Origin: Seminavis robusta
Lineage: Eukaryota > Bacillariophyta > Bacillariophyceae > Naviculales > Naviculaceae
DNA length: 64,000 bases
Direction of reading: 5' to 3'
Assembly (NCBI GenBank): GCA_903772945.1
Contig: CAICTM010000233.1
Coordinates: 1 to 64,000, forward strand
Shown: one piece after another, positions 21,012-31,287 of the stretch
Layout: every line of letters starts with the position of its first letter
How positions within the stretch are numbered: the stretch's first letter is position 1
Made by a program: the position numbers and the translations under genes
The notes under the pieces: generated by a model
What the model saw: only the letters and a program-made list of their open reading frames with translations
Database searches by the model: none
What the model was told of the DNA's origin: nothing

Positions 21012-21953
21012 ATGGTTTCTCTCCGGCTTGTAGTATTGATTGCAGCATTGACTTGTGCTAATGGGTATACCAGAGGTGCAGCACAAATTGAGGAAGAAGA
21101 TGCCAAGGCACTTGAATTCGAGCAGTTCAAGGAGGCCCCAAGAAAACTAAAAAGGAGCGAAAAGAAGAAGCCTTTGACCCAGGGTGGAGGCGGAGGCGGC
21201 GGAGGAGGAAAGAACAAGGGAGGAGGAGGAGGAGGAGGCAACCGAAACAACGGCAACGGCGGTGGAGGTGGAGGTGGCAGTGGCGTTATGGAGGATCATG
21301 CATGTGTTCCATTCAATGCTGAAATTCAAGCTCGAGCAAGCTTGAGCCTGTCTGACGATGCCTGTAGGGCTAATGAATGCGGTGGGGGCTGTTGCCGTGT
21401 CTATCATTGGCTTATCTGCGACACTGGAAATGAGATGCCCCAGCTTTCTTGCGTTTGCAACGGCAACACCGCAGCTGTTGCCACTCCTGCTCCGGTAACT
21501 CCAACTCCTCCTCCAGTCCCTGTTACTCCCATGCCCACACCTAACCCAACAGACGTTCCGGTTCCAGCTCCGGTTCCAGCTCCGGTTCCAGCCCCGGTTC
21601 CAGCTCCGGTTCCAGCTCCGGTTCCAGCTCCGGTTGCTGTCACCGAAATCAAGGATGGAGACGGACTCAGCACACCCCCTACTCCTGGAAACAACGGTCA
21701 GAACAACGCTGCTCCTGGAAACAACGGTCAGCAGATGACAAAGCCACCATACACTGGTGGAGCTGCCGCAGATTCTTGTGCCAGTGGCTCCCCTCACCAC
21801 AATAACCCTCTCTTCAGGGATTTCACTCGGTGCTTCAGTGCACAAGACTGCCCCATGGCGACTGAATGTTGTATCCACTCTTTCTGCTTCTGTGGTGAGC
21901 CCGACAGCTGGGACGGCGACTGCGTTGCCCCCACAACAGACACCCAAAAGTAA
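21012..21953 (+). CDS. Secreted two-Cys-cluster protein with PAPV linker (copy 2)
   Basis: The ATG at 21012 was chosen over an upstream in-frame ATG (20913) because it starts a clean signal peptide (VSLRLVVLIAALTCANG). The product is 313 residues. The layout repeats that of the gene at 18700: a Lys/Arg-rich segment (APRKLKRSEKKK) and Gly/Asn runs, then cluster 1 near residues 96-150 with C-x19-C-x4-C-x3-CC-x7-C-x10-C-x-C, including GGCCRVYHWLICD. A linker of repeated PAPV units (coded by GGTTCCAGCTCC-type 12-mers) follows, then cluster 2 near residues 256-304 with C-x17-C-x5-C-x5-CC-x4-C-x-C-x9-C, including TECCIHSFCFCG. The two genes are tandem duplicates with different linkers, so the clusters, not the linkers, are conserved. 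Function is unknown. Confidence 0.8.
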   Translation: MVSLRLVVLIAALTCANGYTRGAAQIEEEDAKALEFEQFKEAPRKLKRSEKKKPLTQGGGGGGGGGKNKGGGGGGGNRNNGNGGGGGGGSGVMEDHACVPFNAEIQARASLSLSDDACRANECGGGCCRVYHWLICDTGNEMPQLSCVCNGNTAAVATPAPVTPTPPPVPVTPMPTPNPTDVPVPAPVPAPVPAPVPAPVPAPVPAPVAVTEIKDGDGLSTPPTPGNNGQNNAAPGNNGQQMTKPPYTGGAAADSCASGSPHHNNPLFRDFTRCFSAQDCPMATECCIHSFCFCGEPDSWDGDCVAPTTDTQK

Positions 21954-22635
21954 GTAGCGAGAGAGATGCAATGACTTAGAGATAGTGCCTTGCTTCCACA
22001 TTGTTTTGGATTGAAGGACAAGCTTGTTTTGGCGGCTGGCACAAGACTCCTACACTTGAGTCGACACGGACTAACTTCTTAAGAACATAATACAAACACA
22101 CACACGTCGAACACTACAGTACAATAGCGAATTGATAAGCCATCATAAATGGCCTTTTGTTGAAGACTTTGACTTTTGACTTATCCTTCGTACCATACCG
22201 CTAGTGTTTTGTGGTTTGGGAATCGAATCCAACGACTCAAGCAGCCTCGTCAATCCGGCCCAGGCTTTTAAAGTGCTGAAGCCCAGCTTGAACCATTCTG
22301 AGACTGCTTCGGTAGGTTGAGTTGGCTAGAGTGCCTTGTTGTCTTGAAGGCTAGTCGACCGCAGTGGGCATCCGCGTCAATGAAATAGATGGGAAGGCTT
22401 CAAATTCCTGAAGTGATTAATAGTTGTTATTGCTAAGATTTCTACTGCGCCAAAAGCTTGACAAGATGGACTTGTCACCCAACCATACCCGCCACTGCAG
22501 GGATCAGGTCAGGAAGGGGGCATTGGTCCTGCTAAGCTCCCGTCAGGACAGGTAGACTACTTGATGCTGATTGATGCATTGCCTTTTTAAAAGAAAGTAT
22601 GTATGTAACTCTTGGAATTCTTTCTCTAGCGCCAC
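21954..22635. other. Intergenic, convergent gene ends
   Basis: The stretch separates the secreted-protein gene from the end of the minus-strand LRR gene. No gene or repeat is recognised. Confidence 0.4.
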
Positions 22636-25191
22636 CTATTCGTGCTGCAAGTTGTTGCCGTCGTTGACAAGATGACGGAACCAAGAAGTTCCTTTCTTCG
22701 CAACTCCAGCTACTGCGCCAGTAATTGCAGTTAGCGTTGAAGCGTTGTCACTTGTATCTCTGGTCATTTTCGCTACAGGTACCCTCCTCGTACGCGAGGA
22801 CATCTGTGCCACCGTGGATCGCTCAGATCTTGACGACTCAGATGTTTCGCTTTCGGAGATGAGCTCAAGATCGCCTGGGTCTTTCAGACCTGCCCTCTTC
22901 TTTGGGGGTTTCAGTCGAGACCAGGCTGATCGGGGCAGAAACGTGGTGTCAAGTTCTGAGTCAAAAAGATCATCAGCACCGGCATCAGCAACATAGAATT
23001 CGTTGCCGAAACCCTTGGAGGGTTTGTAATTATTAAGAAGCGGTTCATCGACCCCGGGGGTTCGTTCATCGGAAGCGGAGTTCGGAGGAGGGAATGAAGC
23101 TCTGGCATGATCACTTGGAGGGTTGAAGAAGGAAGCAGTCGTGACTGGGCTTGTGAAAGCCGGGGCTTGAGCCTCGGATGCCGTTGGGGTTTTCTGAGAT
23201 TTCGAATTTTCGTTATAGCTGTCATCATCTTCACGAACCTCGGCCATTGCTCTCTTGCTCATTTGCGAGCCTCTACGGACCACTGGTACGGATGACACTT
23301 GGTCAGGTGGTGCTTTTAGCTTCCAGGAGTGATCGACTCTGGATCTTCCCGGGATTTGCTGGGCCACTGGTTGCTTTCTGGCTGACCATAATCCTGACTT
23401 CTTTTTGGAGGAATTGGTTCTTCTAGTTGTGCTTTGTGATCCAGGATCGACCAATGGCGAATTGGGCGGAGACTTCGGCTCACCGAACTGATTGGCATTG
23501 TCGTTTCCTTGTGTCTGCTGGGCATCCGATTGTTTTCTGGCTGACAACCATCGTGTCTTCCTCTTGACTTTATTTGCTGGCCGTTTTGTTGGTTGTGGGC
23601 CAGGATCAGCTACATGTACTGGCCTTGTGTCGGGCGATGACTTCGGCTTTCTAGACGATCTTGCGCAGGATTTCCCTGTTTGCCGAGCAGCTGGTTGTTT
23701 TTTGGCCGACAACGAAAATCCAGAAATCTTCTTGGAACCATTTGCTGGCCTTTTCTTCATTTGTGAGCTTGAGGGTGATGGTGTGTCAGGCGATGACTTC
23801 GCCTCACGCGTCTCTGTTGGCGGCAAGGCTGACTGCTTCTTCGCAGGAGCCTTTTCTGACTCGGGTGTTTCCCCAACGACAGGCTTGGCAACAGTGTCTA
23901 CGACCGGGGCACTACTAGATGGCTCTGCCGTGGCGTTGGCAGACTCAACCGGTTCACGACCCCTGCGGGCACTTCTTGGTCTGGGCTGGACCACTACCAC
24001 AGGATGATCAACAATGGTTGGTGTCCACCGCTTGAAATTCTTGACCTTTTCACGCTCTTGTGTTGAAATTTTTTCCACATCCCATCGGGCCATGACGGGC
24101 TTTAATTTCTTGTTATTCCAGTTGGAAGGACCCTGTTTCGTGTCCGAAGGATTATGGGCGTTGTCACAATCTTTCTTGCGCTTGACGGAAACACCTTGGG
24201 TCTCTTGTTCATTGGATGCCAGGCCCTTGACGTTGGCTTTGGCAGGATCCCAAAGAGCCGGGTGCAGGGCAAGGATTTCATAGAGAGGGGTGATATCTTT
24301 GTTGTTGTCTTGCAAAACCTCCAGAACATCCTCTAGCCCAGTATGGCCCGCCGTGGCGTTCCGCATCAAAGCCCGGACCCCCGTGCGATTGAGTTTGGTG
24401 AATAGATCCATCATGGTTTTGGAGTCTCCTTCCGCGGGGGTATTCAAGTGAACGAGCGAAAAATTCTTTCTCATGGATTGGGCCAATGCTTTCATGCCAC
24501 CACTCAAGGATGCTTTCCCTCTGGCATCTCGCTGCGGATTATTGCTAGTTGGAATGGATAGATCAAGCTTTTGCAACTTCTGATTGATTTCCAGCGCCTG
24601 AGCCATGGCTTGGCAGCTTTCCATGTCGAGTCCCTTGTAGCATAAATCCAAACGTTCCAGCGTTCTGTTGACTTTTATCATTTCGGCAATGTCCAAAATG
24701 CCCTTTTTGGTTGCTCTGGAAGGTGCATTGTTATTTCCATTTGAGTTGTTGGGTGACGAAGAGCTAGTAGTTCCACGAATTTGAAGGTCAGTCAGGGAAC
24801 ATCCTGGTGTTAAGAGAGCCTCAGATAGCACTTGACATCCATTATCATCCATACCCCTCAGTGTCAATTTCTGTAATGCTACCATTTTCGGAGAACCCAA
24901 AATAGTCTTGAGTACAGAACTCGAGCGCCATGCCTGTCTTGTTGGAAGGGCCAACCAGACATCCTGCAAATGTGACAACTGACTCAATGTCTCCAACAGT
25001 AGAGCCAAGTCTTCCTCCGCCAAACTGCCCAAGAAGCCCGCATGACAAGAAACTTTGCGTAAAGTATTGTTCCGAAGCAGGGCCTGAGTCAGTTCGGGGA
25101 GGGGGGTACCAATCTCATTGTTGGTTAGACTCAACCAAGTCAGCGTCTCGTCATTCTTCAACAGTCGCTCGGATAATAGTTTGATGGACAT
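22636..25191 (-). CDS. Leucine-rich-repeat protein with repeated basic region
   Basis: The frame encodes 851 residues without introns. Residues 1 to about 300 carry ribonuclease-inhibitor-type leucine-rich repeats (LTWLSLTNNEIG, LQKLTLRGMDDNG, LERLDLCYKGLD, LQKLDLSIPT), a protein-binding scaffold. The middle and C-terminal part is disordered and very basic. It holds three imperfect copies of a 50-60 residue unit, each with a (K/R)RPAN-like start, a KK..G..SARKQP core and a SPP/SSPD end, between about residues 470 and 650. Acidic and Ser-rich segments (SESETSESSRSERS) follow, with a short hydrophobic patch (TAITGAVAGVAKKG) near the end. The many Lys/Arg clusters suggest nuclear or nucleic-acid association, but this is inference. 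Confidence 0.75.
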   Translation of the reverse strand: MSIKLLSERLLKNDETLTWLSLTNNEIGTPLPELTQALLRNNTLRKVSCHAGFLGSLAEEDLALLLETLSQLSHLQDVWLALPTRQAWRSSSVLKTILGSPKMVALQKLTLRGMDDNGCQVLSEALLTPGCSLTDLQIRGTTSSSSPNNSNGNNNAPSRATKKGILDIAEMIKVNRTLERLDLCYKGLDMESCQAMAQALEINQKLQKLDLSIPTSNNPQRDARGKASLSGGMKALAQSMRKNFSLVHLNTPAEGDSKTMMDLFTKLNRTGVRALMRNATAGHTGLEDVLEVLQDNNKDITPLYEILALHPALWDPAKANVKGLASNEQETQGVSVKRKKDCDNAHNPSDTKQGPSNWNNKKLKPVMARWDVEKISTQEREKVKNFKRWTPTIVDHPVVVVQPRPRSARRGREPVESANATAEPSSSAPVVDTVAKPVVGETPESEKAPAKKQSALPPTETREAKSSPDTPSPSSSQMKKRPANGSKKISGFSLSAKKQPAARQTGKSCARSSRKPKSSPDTRPVHVADPGPQPTKRPANKVKRKTRWLSARKQSDAQQTQGNDNANQFGEPKSPPNSPLVDPGSQSTTRRTNSSKKKSGLWSARKQPVAQQIPGRSRVDHSWKLKAPPDQVSSVPVVRRGSQMSKRAMAEVREDDDSYNENSKSQKTPTASEAQAPAFTSPVTTASFFNPPSDHARASFPPPNSASDERTPGVDEPLLNNYKPSKGFGNEFYVADAGADDLFDSELDTTFLPRSAWSRLKPPKKRAGLKDPGDLELISESETSESSRSERSTVAQMSSRTRRVPVAKMTRDTSDNASTLTAITGAVAGVAKKGTSWFRHLVNDGNNLQHE

Positions 25192-26885
25192 TGTGCCTCT
25201 TCTTTTTCCCTTTAGCTAGGTGGAATTTGTTTTCCTGTTGCCTCCCACCACTAAACACTATTCAGGACTTCTTGGTCACTGCACCGGTGCTGCCAGACGA
25301 AGAATAGTACTTTCTCTTTCTCAGTGAGTTATCTTTCAGGACGAGGCAACAACAACAACAACCAAAAGTGTCCCTCACAGCGGTGCTTTGACAGAATAAT
25401 GACAGGTTGGTTATTCTCTTCTGCTCGTATGTCCATCATCGGTGCGTACCGTTGGGATGTGGGTTGTTCCGGCTTCGGATCGCGTCGCTGAATCATTCAA
25501 TCCGATTGGATCAGAACTCGATCGAGCTTCTCCGCGATAAGAGCCTGCAGAGCGTGGAAAGGAATAAGGATGCCCAAAAGTCATACGATTTTAGCAAAGA
25601 GTGACTGGATTTTAAAGTAAATTTTACTGAAACAGTTGCTCTTGGGGGAGCTCCAAAAGGAGCAAGGACATGATGATGTACGTACCGGTATGTACCGTAT
25701 GTTATGAAACAGATGAAATCTGAAGAGTTGTTGTCTGCTGGGAGATATGACCAGAGCTGCAATGGTCCACAAAGCATGGCCTAGCTAGGTGCCCTAACTA
25801 AGACAACAGCCACGGTTCAGGAGATGCGGATCGAGGAGTGCACCTACCGTACCGGTACCGGTATGCTTTGTTTCCCTCATGCATGTTACTACTATCCTGA
25901 TTGACTGAAGCGCTCGCTTGTATTTGTAGCTTCAAATACGCAACTCCTTTCCTCAAAGGCACAACTTCCAGGGACTGCAAAAATCAAACACTTGTACAAC
26001 CAGCCAAGTACTTCCAAATGATGTCCAATCTCGAAGTCAAGGCTCAAAATTTGCATGGGTGAATTCTGGGAAGTCAAGTACTAGTATCATGTCCCAAAGA
26101 TTGTGCGGTACTAGTATCCTCAGCTGTGGTGCATCCACATCCCAGCACTGAAGCCTGTGCCGAGTTTTGTCTTCTAATCCTTTTATGGGTGCGTTACTTA
26201 CAACTTCTCTTGCTCATGCTCATAGGCAACGGCTTGCCACTGTCAGTGCCACCAAAACCTGATGTTCCTGCTTCCAACTGCTGATGATTCGATTCGGCTT
26301 TCTGCTTGTAGCTAGCTAGCTAGCTAGTTATTGCGGCCACTGAATCTTGCCTTCGTCGATTCCCAGACAGCCAGCATTTAAAGCCCAAGCAAAGTCCCCT
26401 TTGCACACTGATCCCTATCCTGAGTTTTGCCTTCTCTTCTCTTGAGCTTGGTCCACTGCCGGCTTCGGTGGTACTAGCTAGTACGCTGCCGTAGCAAACC
26501 AACACACTTTGCGTACCCGGCCCCCTTCGAGTTGCCTCAAACGCTTGTTCCCACCGGCAATGGTGGTGTTAGCCAAGGTTATACAAGCTGATAGGGTTAA
26601 GTCATTCGTGTGTATAGTTGTCTTTGATGAATTCCAAATTCCCTATTCTACGGTCGCGATCCAACAGGTTCAACGTCTGTGCGCAACACAATTGGATTCG
26701 ATTCCCAACCAAGCACCCTTCTGCGTGGTATCTTTGCACCTTGCAGCGGGTTGAGGGGACGAAAGAGGGGTGGCCGATACGGCAAGGTAGCCAACGTCAG
26801 GCTGCCTGATGGAAGCACCATCTCCTCTCCTTTGGCGTTCACATCTCTCAAGGAATATATTCTCTTTTGAATTTCAATATCCACC
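25192..26885. promoter_or_regulatory. Divergent intergenic region, LRR gene and light-harvesting gene
   Basis: The LRR gene is transcribed leftward from 25191 and the light-harvesting gene rightward from 26886, so both promoters lie here. No gene is supported. A GCTAGCTAGCTAGCTAG run lies near 26312-26328, and an overlapping ACCGTACCGGTACCGGTA cluster lies near 25846-25863. The minus-strand frame reaching 27244 is an antisense artefact of the light-harvesting gene. Confidence 0.45.
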
Positions 26886-27602
26886 ATGAAGACTTGCATC
26901 GTTCTTTCCAGCCTTTTGGCCTCGGCCGCCGCCTTTGCCCCTGCGCAAAAGGTAAGACTATTGCAGAAGATAGATAGATGAGGATTAGTTTTCAGTAGTG
27001 TTGGCGACCATGTACTTACCCGTGTATTTGTGTTGTAACTCGGTTCCGTATCGCAGCCTGCTGCTTTGACCACAGCCCTCAATGCTGAGATGTCTGAGTC
27101 TCTTCCATTCCTTACCAAGCCCAAGAACTTGGAAGGATACATTGGAGATGTCGGTTTCGATCCCCTTGGCTTCAGCGAAATGTTCGACATGAAGTGGTTG
27201 CGAGAATCCGAGCTCAAGCACGGACGAGTAACCATGCTTGCCACCCTTGGATACGTTGTGCAACAATTCTACACGCTCCCAGGATTCGAGCACGTCGATG
27301 ACTCCAACTTGGCCCCCGATGTGGTTGGTGCTGCTCCCATGTACCAAATCATCTTTGGTGTTGGAATTGCTGAATTCTGGTCCAACAGTGGAAATGTGAC
27401 CATGGAAAACATGTTCTCTGATCCCAAGCGAGTTCCAGGAAACCTTGGATATGATCCCCTCAGCTGGTGCGCTGGAAAGTCAGAGGAAGAAGTGAAGAAG
27501 CTTGAATTGCAAGAACTCAAGAATGGACGTCTCGCTATGTTGGCTATCGGTGGTATGATCCACCACAACTGGATCACTGGAGAACCTCTTATCCCCATCT
27601 AA
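26886..27602 (+). CDS. Fucoxanthin chlorophyll a/c-binding light-harvesting protein
   Basis: Exons 26886-26951 and 27057-27602 are split by a 105-nt GT-AG intron, giving 203 residues. The N-terminus (MKTCIVLSSLLASAAAFAP) is a diatom bipartite plastid-targeting sequence: a signal peptide ending in AAAF, then a short transit peptide. The mature protein has the LHC signatures GDVGFDPLG, then helix 1 with ESELKHGRVTMLA and helix 3 with ELQELKNGRLAMLA, where the Glu/Arg pairs and His/Asn bind chlorophyll. The middle helix is GVGIAEFW. The GDVGFDPLG and KWLRESELKHGR forms look closer to the LHCR group (photosystem I-associated) than to typical Lhcf, but the subfamily is uncertain. It acts in the thylakoid to harvest light. 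Confidence 0.92.
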
Positions 27603-28423
27603 GCCGTGTACTCTGGTACTAGCTAGTTTCTCTTTCTGCTCGCTGGCTTCTGCTTACAGAGGGTTCCAATCTTGACAGCCTACTCACATCATGCTACATA
27701 TAACTTGCCCATAGAGAAAGTCTATGATGTGAGTAGATAAGTTAGTTGGAGCAGTACTTTTGGTGATTTAGATTAAGATAGATAGTCAGTGATTGTAGTG
27801 TGGGGACAGTTCCTGTTTTCCGCATAGTCTTGGGTGATTTGACTGGGGAGGGAAACGTTTGCCTTGGCATTCACCAATCGCATATTTGCGGGAAAGGAGA
27901 GATCTAGTCTGAGAAAACTTGCTGCATGTCGGTGCTTTCTTGGCCTACCTCTGTACTTCCTGTGACCGAGGCATTGGCCGTCTGCTTTGGAAACTTTCCT
28001 AACCAAGAGAATACGGTGCCTTGGATTTTCGATATCCAGATAGTGCACGAATGCTGTCTGTGAGTGAAGCTTGTGGGACAAGAGGAGGCGTGTGACGATC
28101 TCGTCACTAATCCGGTGCTACTGGTTTGCGTTGGACTGAAGTTCTTGCTCGCCAGCTTGTTGGCTGCATCCTTTGGGTACTAGTGGCACGGGCAAGGATC
28201 AAGGGCGTGCACTGTGGAGCATGCTCATGCGATAGTATTGCTTTTCTAGAAGTAGAAGTACAATAAGATACGATCAGGAAGCTAAGCAACGATTAAAAGA
28301 AAACAAAAAGTCAGGAAATGCTAAGAAAAGAATCGAATCGAATCTACGAGCACTGGAGCTTTCGTCTTTCTGCAGCCCAAAGAGGATGGATTCGAGAAAG
28401 ACCTGCACTGTTGTATATTGCAA
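27603..28423. other. Intergenic, nothing recognised
   Basis: This is the 3' flank of the light-harvesting gene. The minus-strand frame at 27773-28081 has a near-normal composition but no domain, and I could not find splice partners for it. Confidence 0.35.
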
Positions 28424-28669
28424 TCAATCATTTCGTCGTCCTTCTCTCGTAAATTCCTTCCACTGCCTACGGTACATGTCGTTTGCAACCTGTCCCTCGT
28501 CCTTTGTTGATCGCAGCAATGTAGTGCCAGTACGGGACCGGTGTGTTGTTGTGTCGAGATCAGCCAAGTCAAAGTCAAATTTTCCATCCAGAACCTCACA
28601 TGCGATGCGATGTTGTAAGGATGTTGTAAGAAAGAAAACTGCCTCTTCAGCAATCGTTTTCACAGGCAT
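28424..28669 (-). CDS. Possible small gene or exon, unrecognised
   Basis: An 81-codon frame has protein-like composition (MPVKTIAEEAVFFLTTSLQ at the start, then CEVLDGKFDFDLADLD, ending RRQWKEFTREGRRND). The sequence just upstream (TTGGTTAG) could be a splice acceptor, and the codons between it and the ATG are open, so this may be the last exon of a longer gene. No upstream exon could be fixed: two overlapping frames at 28680-28860 both look partly coding. The family is unknown. Confidence 0.3.
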   Translation of the reverse strand: MPVKTIAEEAVFFLTTSLQHRIACEVLDGKFDFDLADLDTTTHRSRTGTTLLRSTKDEGQVANDMYRRQWKEFTREGRRND

Positions 28670-28861
28670 TCCTTGGGTCTAACCAATTGCTGGGTTGCCA
28701 TTTCAAGATGGCGAATGCCTACAATTCTTCCATTCGTATCAAGTTTTGTCGCTCTGTAACGGATAGAAGCTGGTAGACTCCCACACTAGGATTCATACCC
28801 TCACCCAAGCCCCCGGTGGAGGATGTTTCATCAATTCCACTTGTGGCAGACAGCACACCCA

Positions 28862-29444
28862 TTACAAAACCAACCACATGGAAATGCCAATGATCAGGCC
28901 ACTAAATGAAAAAGAAAAATAGAAAAATGAGAAACATCCAGAAGCGGCAAGGTCCCAATTACAGACAAGCAAACAAGCAAACAATAAACTAACTCACATC
29001 CCCAGAGCGACCAAAAAATCCTTCAAATGGAGCACTTCTCGGTCCAAAAAGTTCCCAGCCGTCCCTGCCGTGTTGGACGTAGTACTGCCGCCACCCTTGC
29101 GGTTGCGCGCGTTTTTGGAGTTGCCCTGTTTGGACGCTGCAATCTGCGCATTCAGAGCTTCGACATCATGACCAATCGTAATGGAACTGTCCTTGTCGGA
29201 AATATCAAACACAAACGAGTCGCCTAACACAAATAACAAACATAGAAACATGTAAGGGAGGGCAGGATGACGGGTTCGAGTTCTAGCTAGCTAGTATTCA
29301 CCTACGGTACATACCTGGCTTCAAGCCCTTGGGAACTCTCAGTTCGGCTTCGCGGCCTACGCTCCCTTTCCCGTCAGGGGGACAGTGGACCTTGATGTAT
29401 TGGCCAGATCTGACATGCTCTGGGATAACCACACGGAACTGCAT
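28862..29444 (-). CDS. Tail-anchored small protein with beta 'PGQ'-type domain
   Basis: Three exons, 29444-29315, 29223-28998 and 28901-28862, with GT-AG introns of 91 and 96 nt give 131 residues. The start is the first ATG of the open frame. The N-terminal half has the two-lobed pattern V.IP....SGQ.IKV..P.G (residues 4-28) and ELRVPKGLKPGDSFVFDI (residues 34-51), a small beta domain common in stramenopile proteins. A hydrophilic linker (about residues 70-98) follows. The protein ends in a single hydrophobic helix, VALGIGLIIGISMWLVL, with nothing after it, typical of a tail anchor in the ER, mitochondrial or peroxisomal membrane. The third exon codes only 12 residues and supplies most of the anchor, so the gene is easily missed by ORF searches. 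Confidence 0.65.
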
Positions 29445-29812
29445 GGTGCTCTCCTACCGGTACCTCCAGACACAGACGTTGCTTCGTTGCTTTTATGAGC
29501 AAGGCACCGGCAATCGTCTTTGTGGGGGCAGAGCAAGATCTGTCGGTGTTTCTACTTGCAGCTGAGCCGCTTTGGGGTTTAAGTCGCGTTAATGACGTCA
29601 GAACAACAACGGCTGGAAGAGCAGATTTTCCCGAGGCTCACAATTTTGCAAAATTTGGGCAAAGTCGTTGTGAAAGGACCGTCACAATCTCAAAGCTAAC
29701 AGCGTACCCCCCACACACTACACTTCTACAGTAATAGCTAGCTAGCTGGGTAATAGATATCTGGGAAGTCAAGAAGGAGAGAGAACTAAACCATCTTATT
29801 CTTCCATCAAAG
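29445..29812. promoter_or_regulatory. Divergent promoter region
   Basis: This 368-bp spacer lies between the leftward tail-anchored gene and the rightward EGF-methyltransferase gene. It contains a GACGTCA (CRE/bZIP-type) core near 29594 and TAGCTAGCTAGCTG near 29737. Confidence 0.4.
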
Positions 29813-31287
29813 ATGCCCAAGTCGATCCGACGTTCCAAAAGAGGCCTCGGGGGCTCCAATGCTTCCGATGCGCGAAGTACATGGCGGAGGGTATCTCTGA
29901 TTCTCCTTGGATTATCTCTGATTGCCTACAGATCCACCAAAAATCCGTTCGATTCGTCATGGGGTACTCGTCTGATGTCCTCCACCAGTCTCTTGCTCAC
30001 GGATCTCATCTACGAGCCCTCGCCTCCTCCACAATTCAGCCAAGCCAACATTGCCCGTCCCATCTGCACCGAACCAACGGGAGGACAGTGCCGCGTATCC
30101 AATGGTCCCATTCCACTATCCTCCTTGACAAACAATGGCACCAACGACTACTATACATGCGATGGTAGATGCTCCAATCATGCTACCTGCTTCTTTGGCA
30201 CCTGCATGTGTCATCCGGGATACGAAGGTCCCACTTGTGAAGACAAAATGCTCATTGCCAATCCCTGGTATACCGCCGATTGTCCCAATCTGCGTGATGA
30301 GGTCAACACGTTGAATGTCAATGCCACCAATCTCGGTGGGGTGGAGTTTTGCCACGAAGGACTGGCAGAACACGCCTCGTTGGGAACAGGCTTGAGCTAC
30401 TGTGCCTATCTGTGCTACTCCAATGTGGCCTATGGGTCGGCCATTGTCCCACACGCGCTATGGAAAAAGGCACAAGAAGCCGAAAACAATCTATGGGCCA
30501 AGATTTCCCGCGGAAACAATGATCGGTACAACGATCACTTTCAAGGATTTGCTCAGTACAAGTGCGTGCCACGAGATCTCGGTCACGTCGTCGAGTTTGG
30601 TGCCGGACCGTGGACGCAGATCCGCGGATTGTTGAGTCTTCGACCAGATGTCAAGGTCAAGAGCTACACAGTGTTGGAGCCGGGAGCGGACTTTTACATT
30701 GAAAGTGTTGCCAGCTGCACGTACAAAACTGGAAAACTTTCCAAGCATCCTGATACTTCCAATTTCCATGATTTCCCAGTCTTTGTCAAGTCTAGTCTGG
30801 GAGGTGAGTTTGCTGCTATTGTATCACTGTGCTTTTCTTTCTTGTTGTAGTTGATCCATTCCTGTCTCATGTATGTATTGTGCCGAAACCAACCAACCAA
30901 ACCAAACACAAAGAAACGGCCATGACGACGAACCTTCAGTTTGACACTGTCATGGTCTCCAATGTCATTGAACACGTCCAAAACGCGGTAGATTTCTTGC
31001 ACGGAATTCACAAAAGTTTGAAACCTGGTGGTCTCCTCATCTTTCATGATCGGTACTATTCGTATCCCGAGGCAGCCGACAAGGTCTTGGGGAGGAATGT
31101 ATTCCATCCCATTCGATTGACCCAACGATTCTTTGATCTTTTCTTGGCTGACTTTGACATCATCTTTAACAATTGTGAAGGTGAAAAGACTATCCACGGA
31201 TGGAAGCGACGAAATGGTGGCGAACGAGGCTACTACGTCGTTGCTCGCAAAAAGGTACCAGCTACCACCGGCGTCGCCGCAAACTAG
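29813..31287 (+). CDS. Membrane-anchored EGF-like and methyltransferase protein
   Basis: Exons 29813-30803 and 30851-31287 with a 47-nt intron (GTGAGT...TTGTTGTAG) give 475 residues. A later acceptor near 30920 would keep the frame and drop 23 residues; the pyrimidine tract favours the one used here. The N-terminus is basic and then hydrophobic (RVSLILLGLSLIAY, residues 24-37), a type II signal anchor. One EGF-like domain follows near residues 103-135 (CDGRCSNHATCFFGTCMCHP). The C-terminal half is a class I SAM methyltransferase: VVEFGAGPW is motif I, then FDTVMVSNVIEHVQNA and LKPGGLLIFHDRYY. The predicted location is Golgi or ER lumen, with a glycan, lipid or protein substrate; the substrate is unknown. 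The EGF and methyltransferase combination is unusual. Confidence 0.75.

Noticed and set aside
21147-22001. 284-codon minus-strand frame rich in Trp/Asn/Arg repeats
   Set aside because: It is produced by the PAPV-coding 12-mer repeats of the secreted protein on the other strand.
26648-27244. 198-codon minus-strand frame over the light-harvesting gene
   Set aside because: The plus strand clearly codes a targeted LHC protein; the reverse frame is its shadow.
27773-28107. Minus-strand frame with KYRGRPRKHRHA basic segment
   Set aside because: The basic segment is short, no domain is seen and no exon partners were found.
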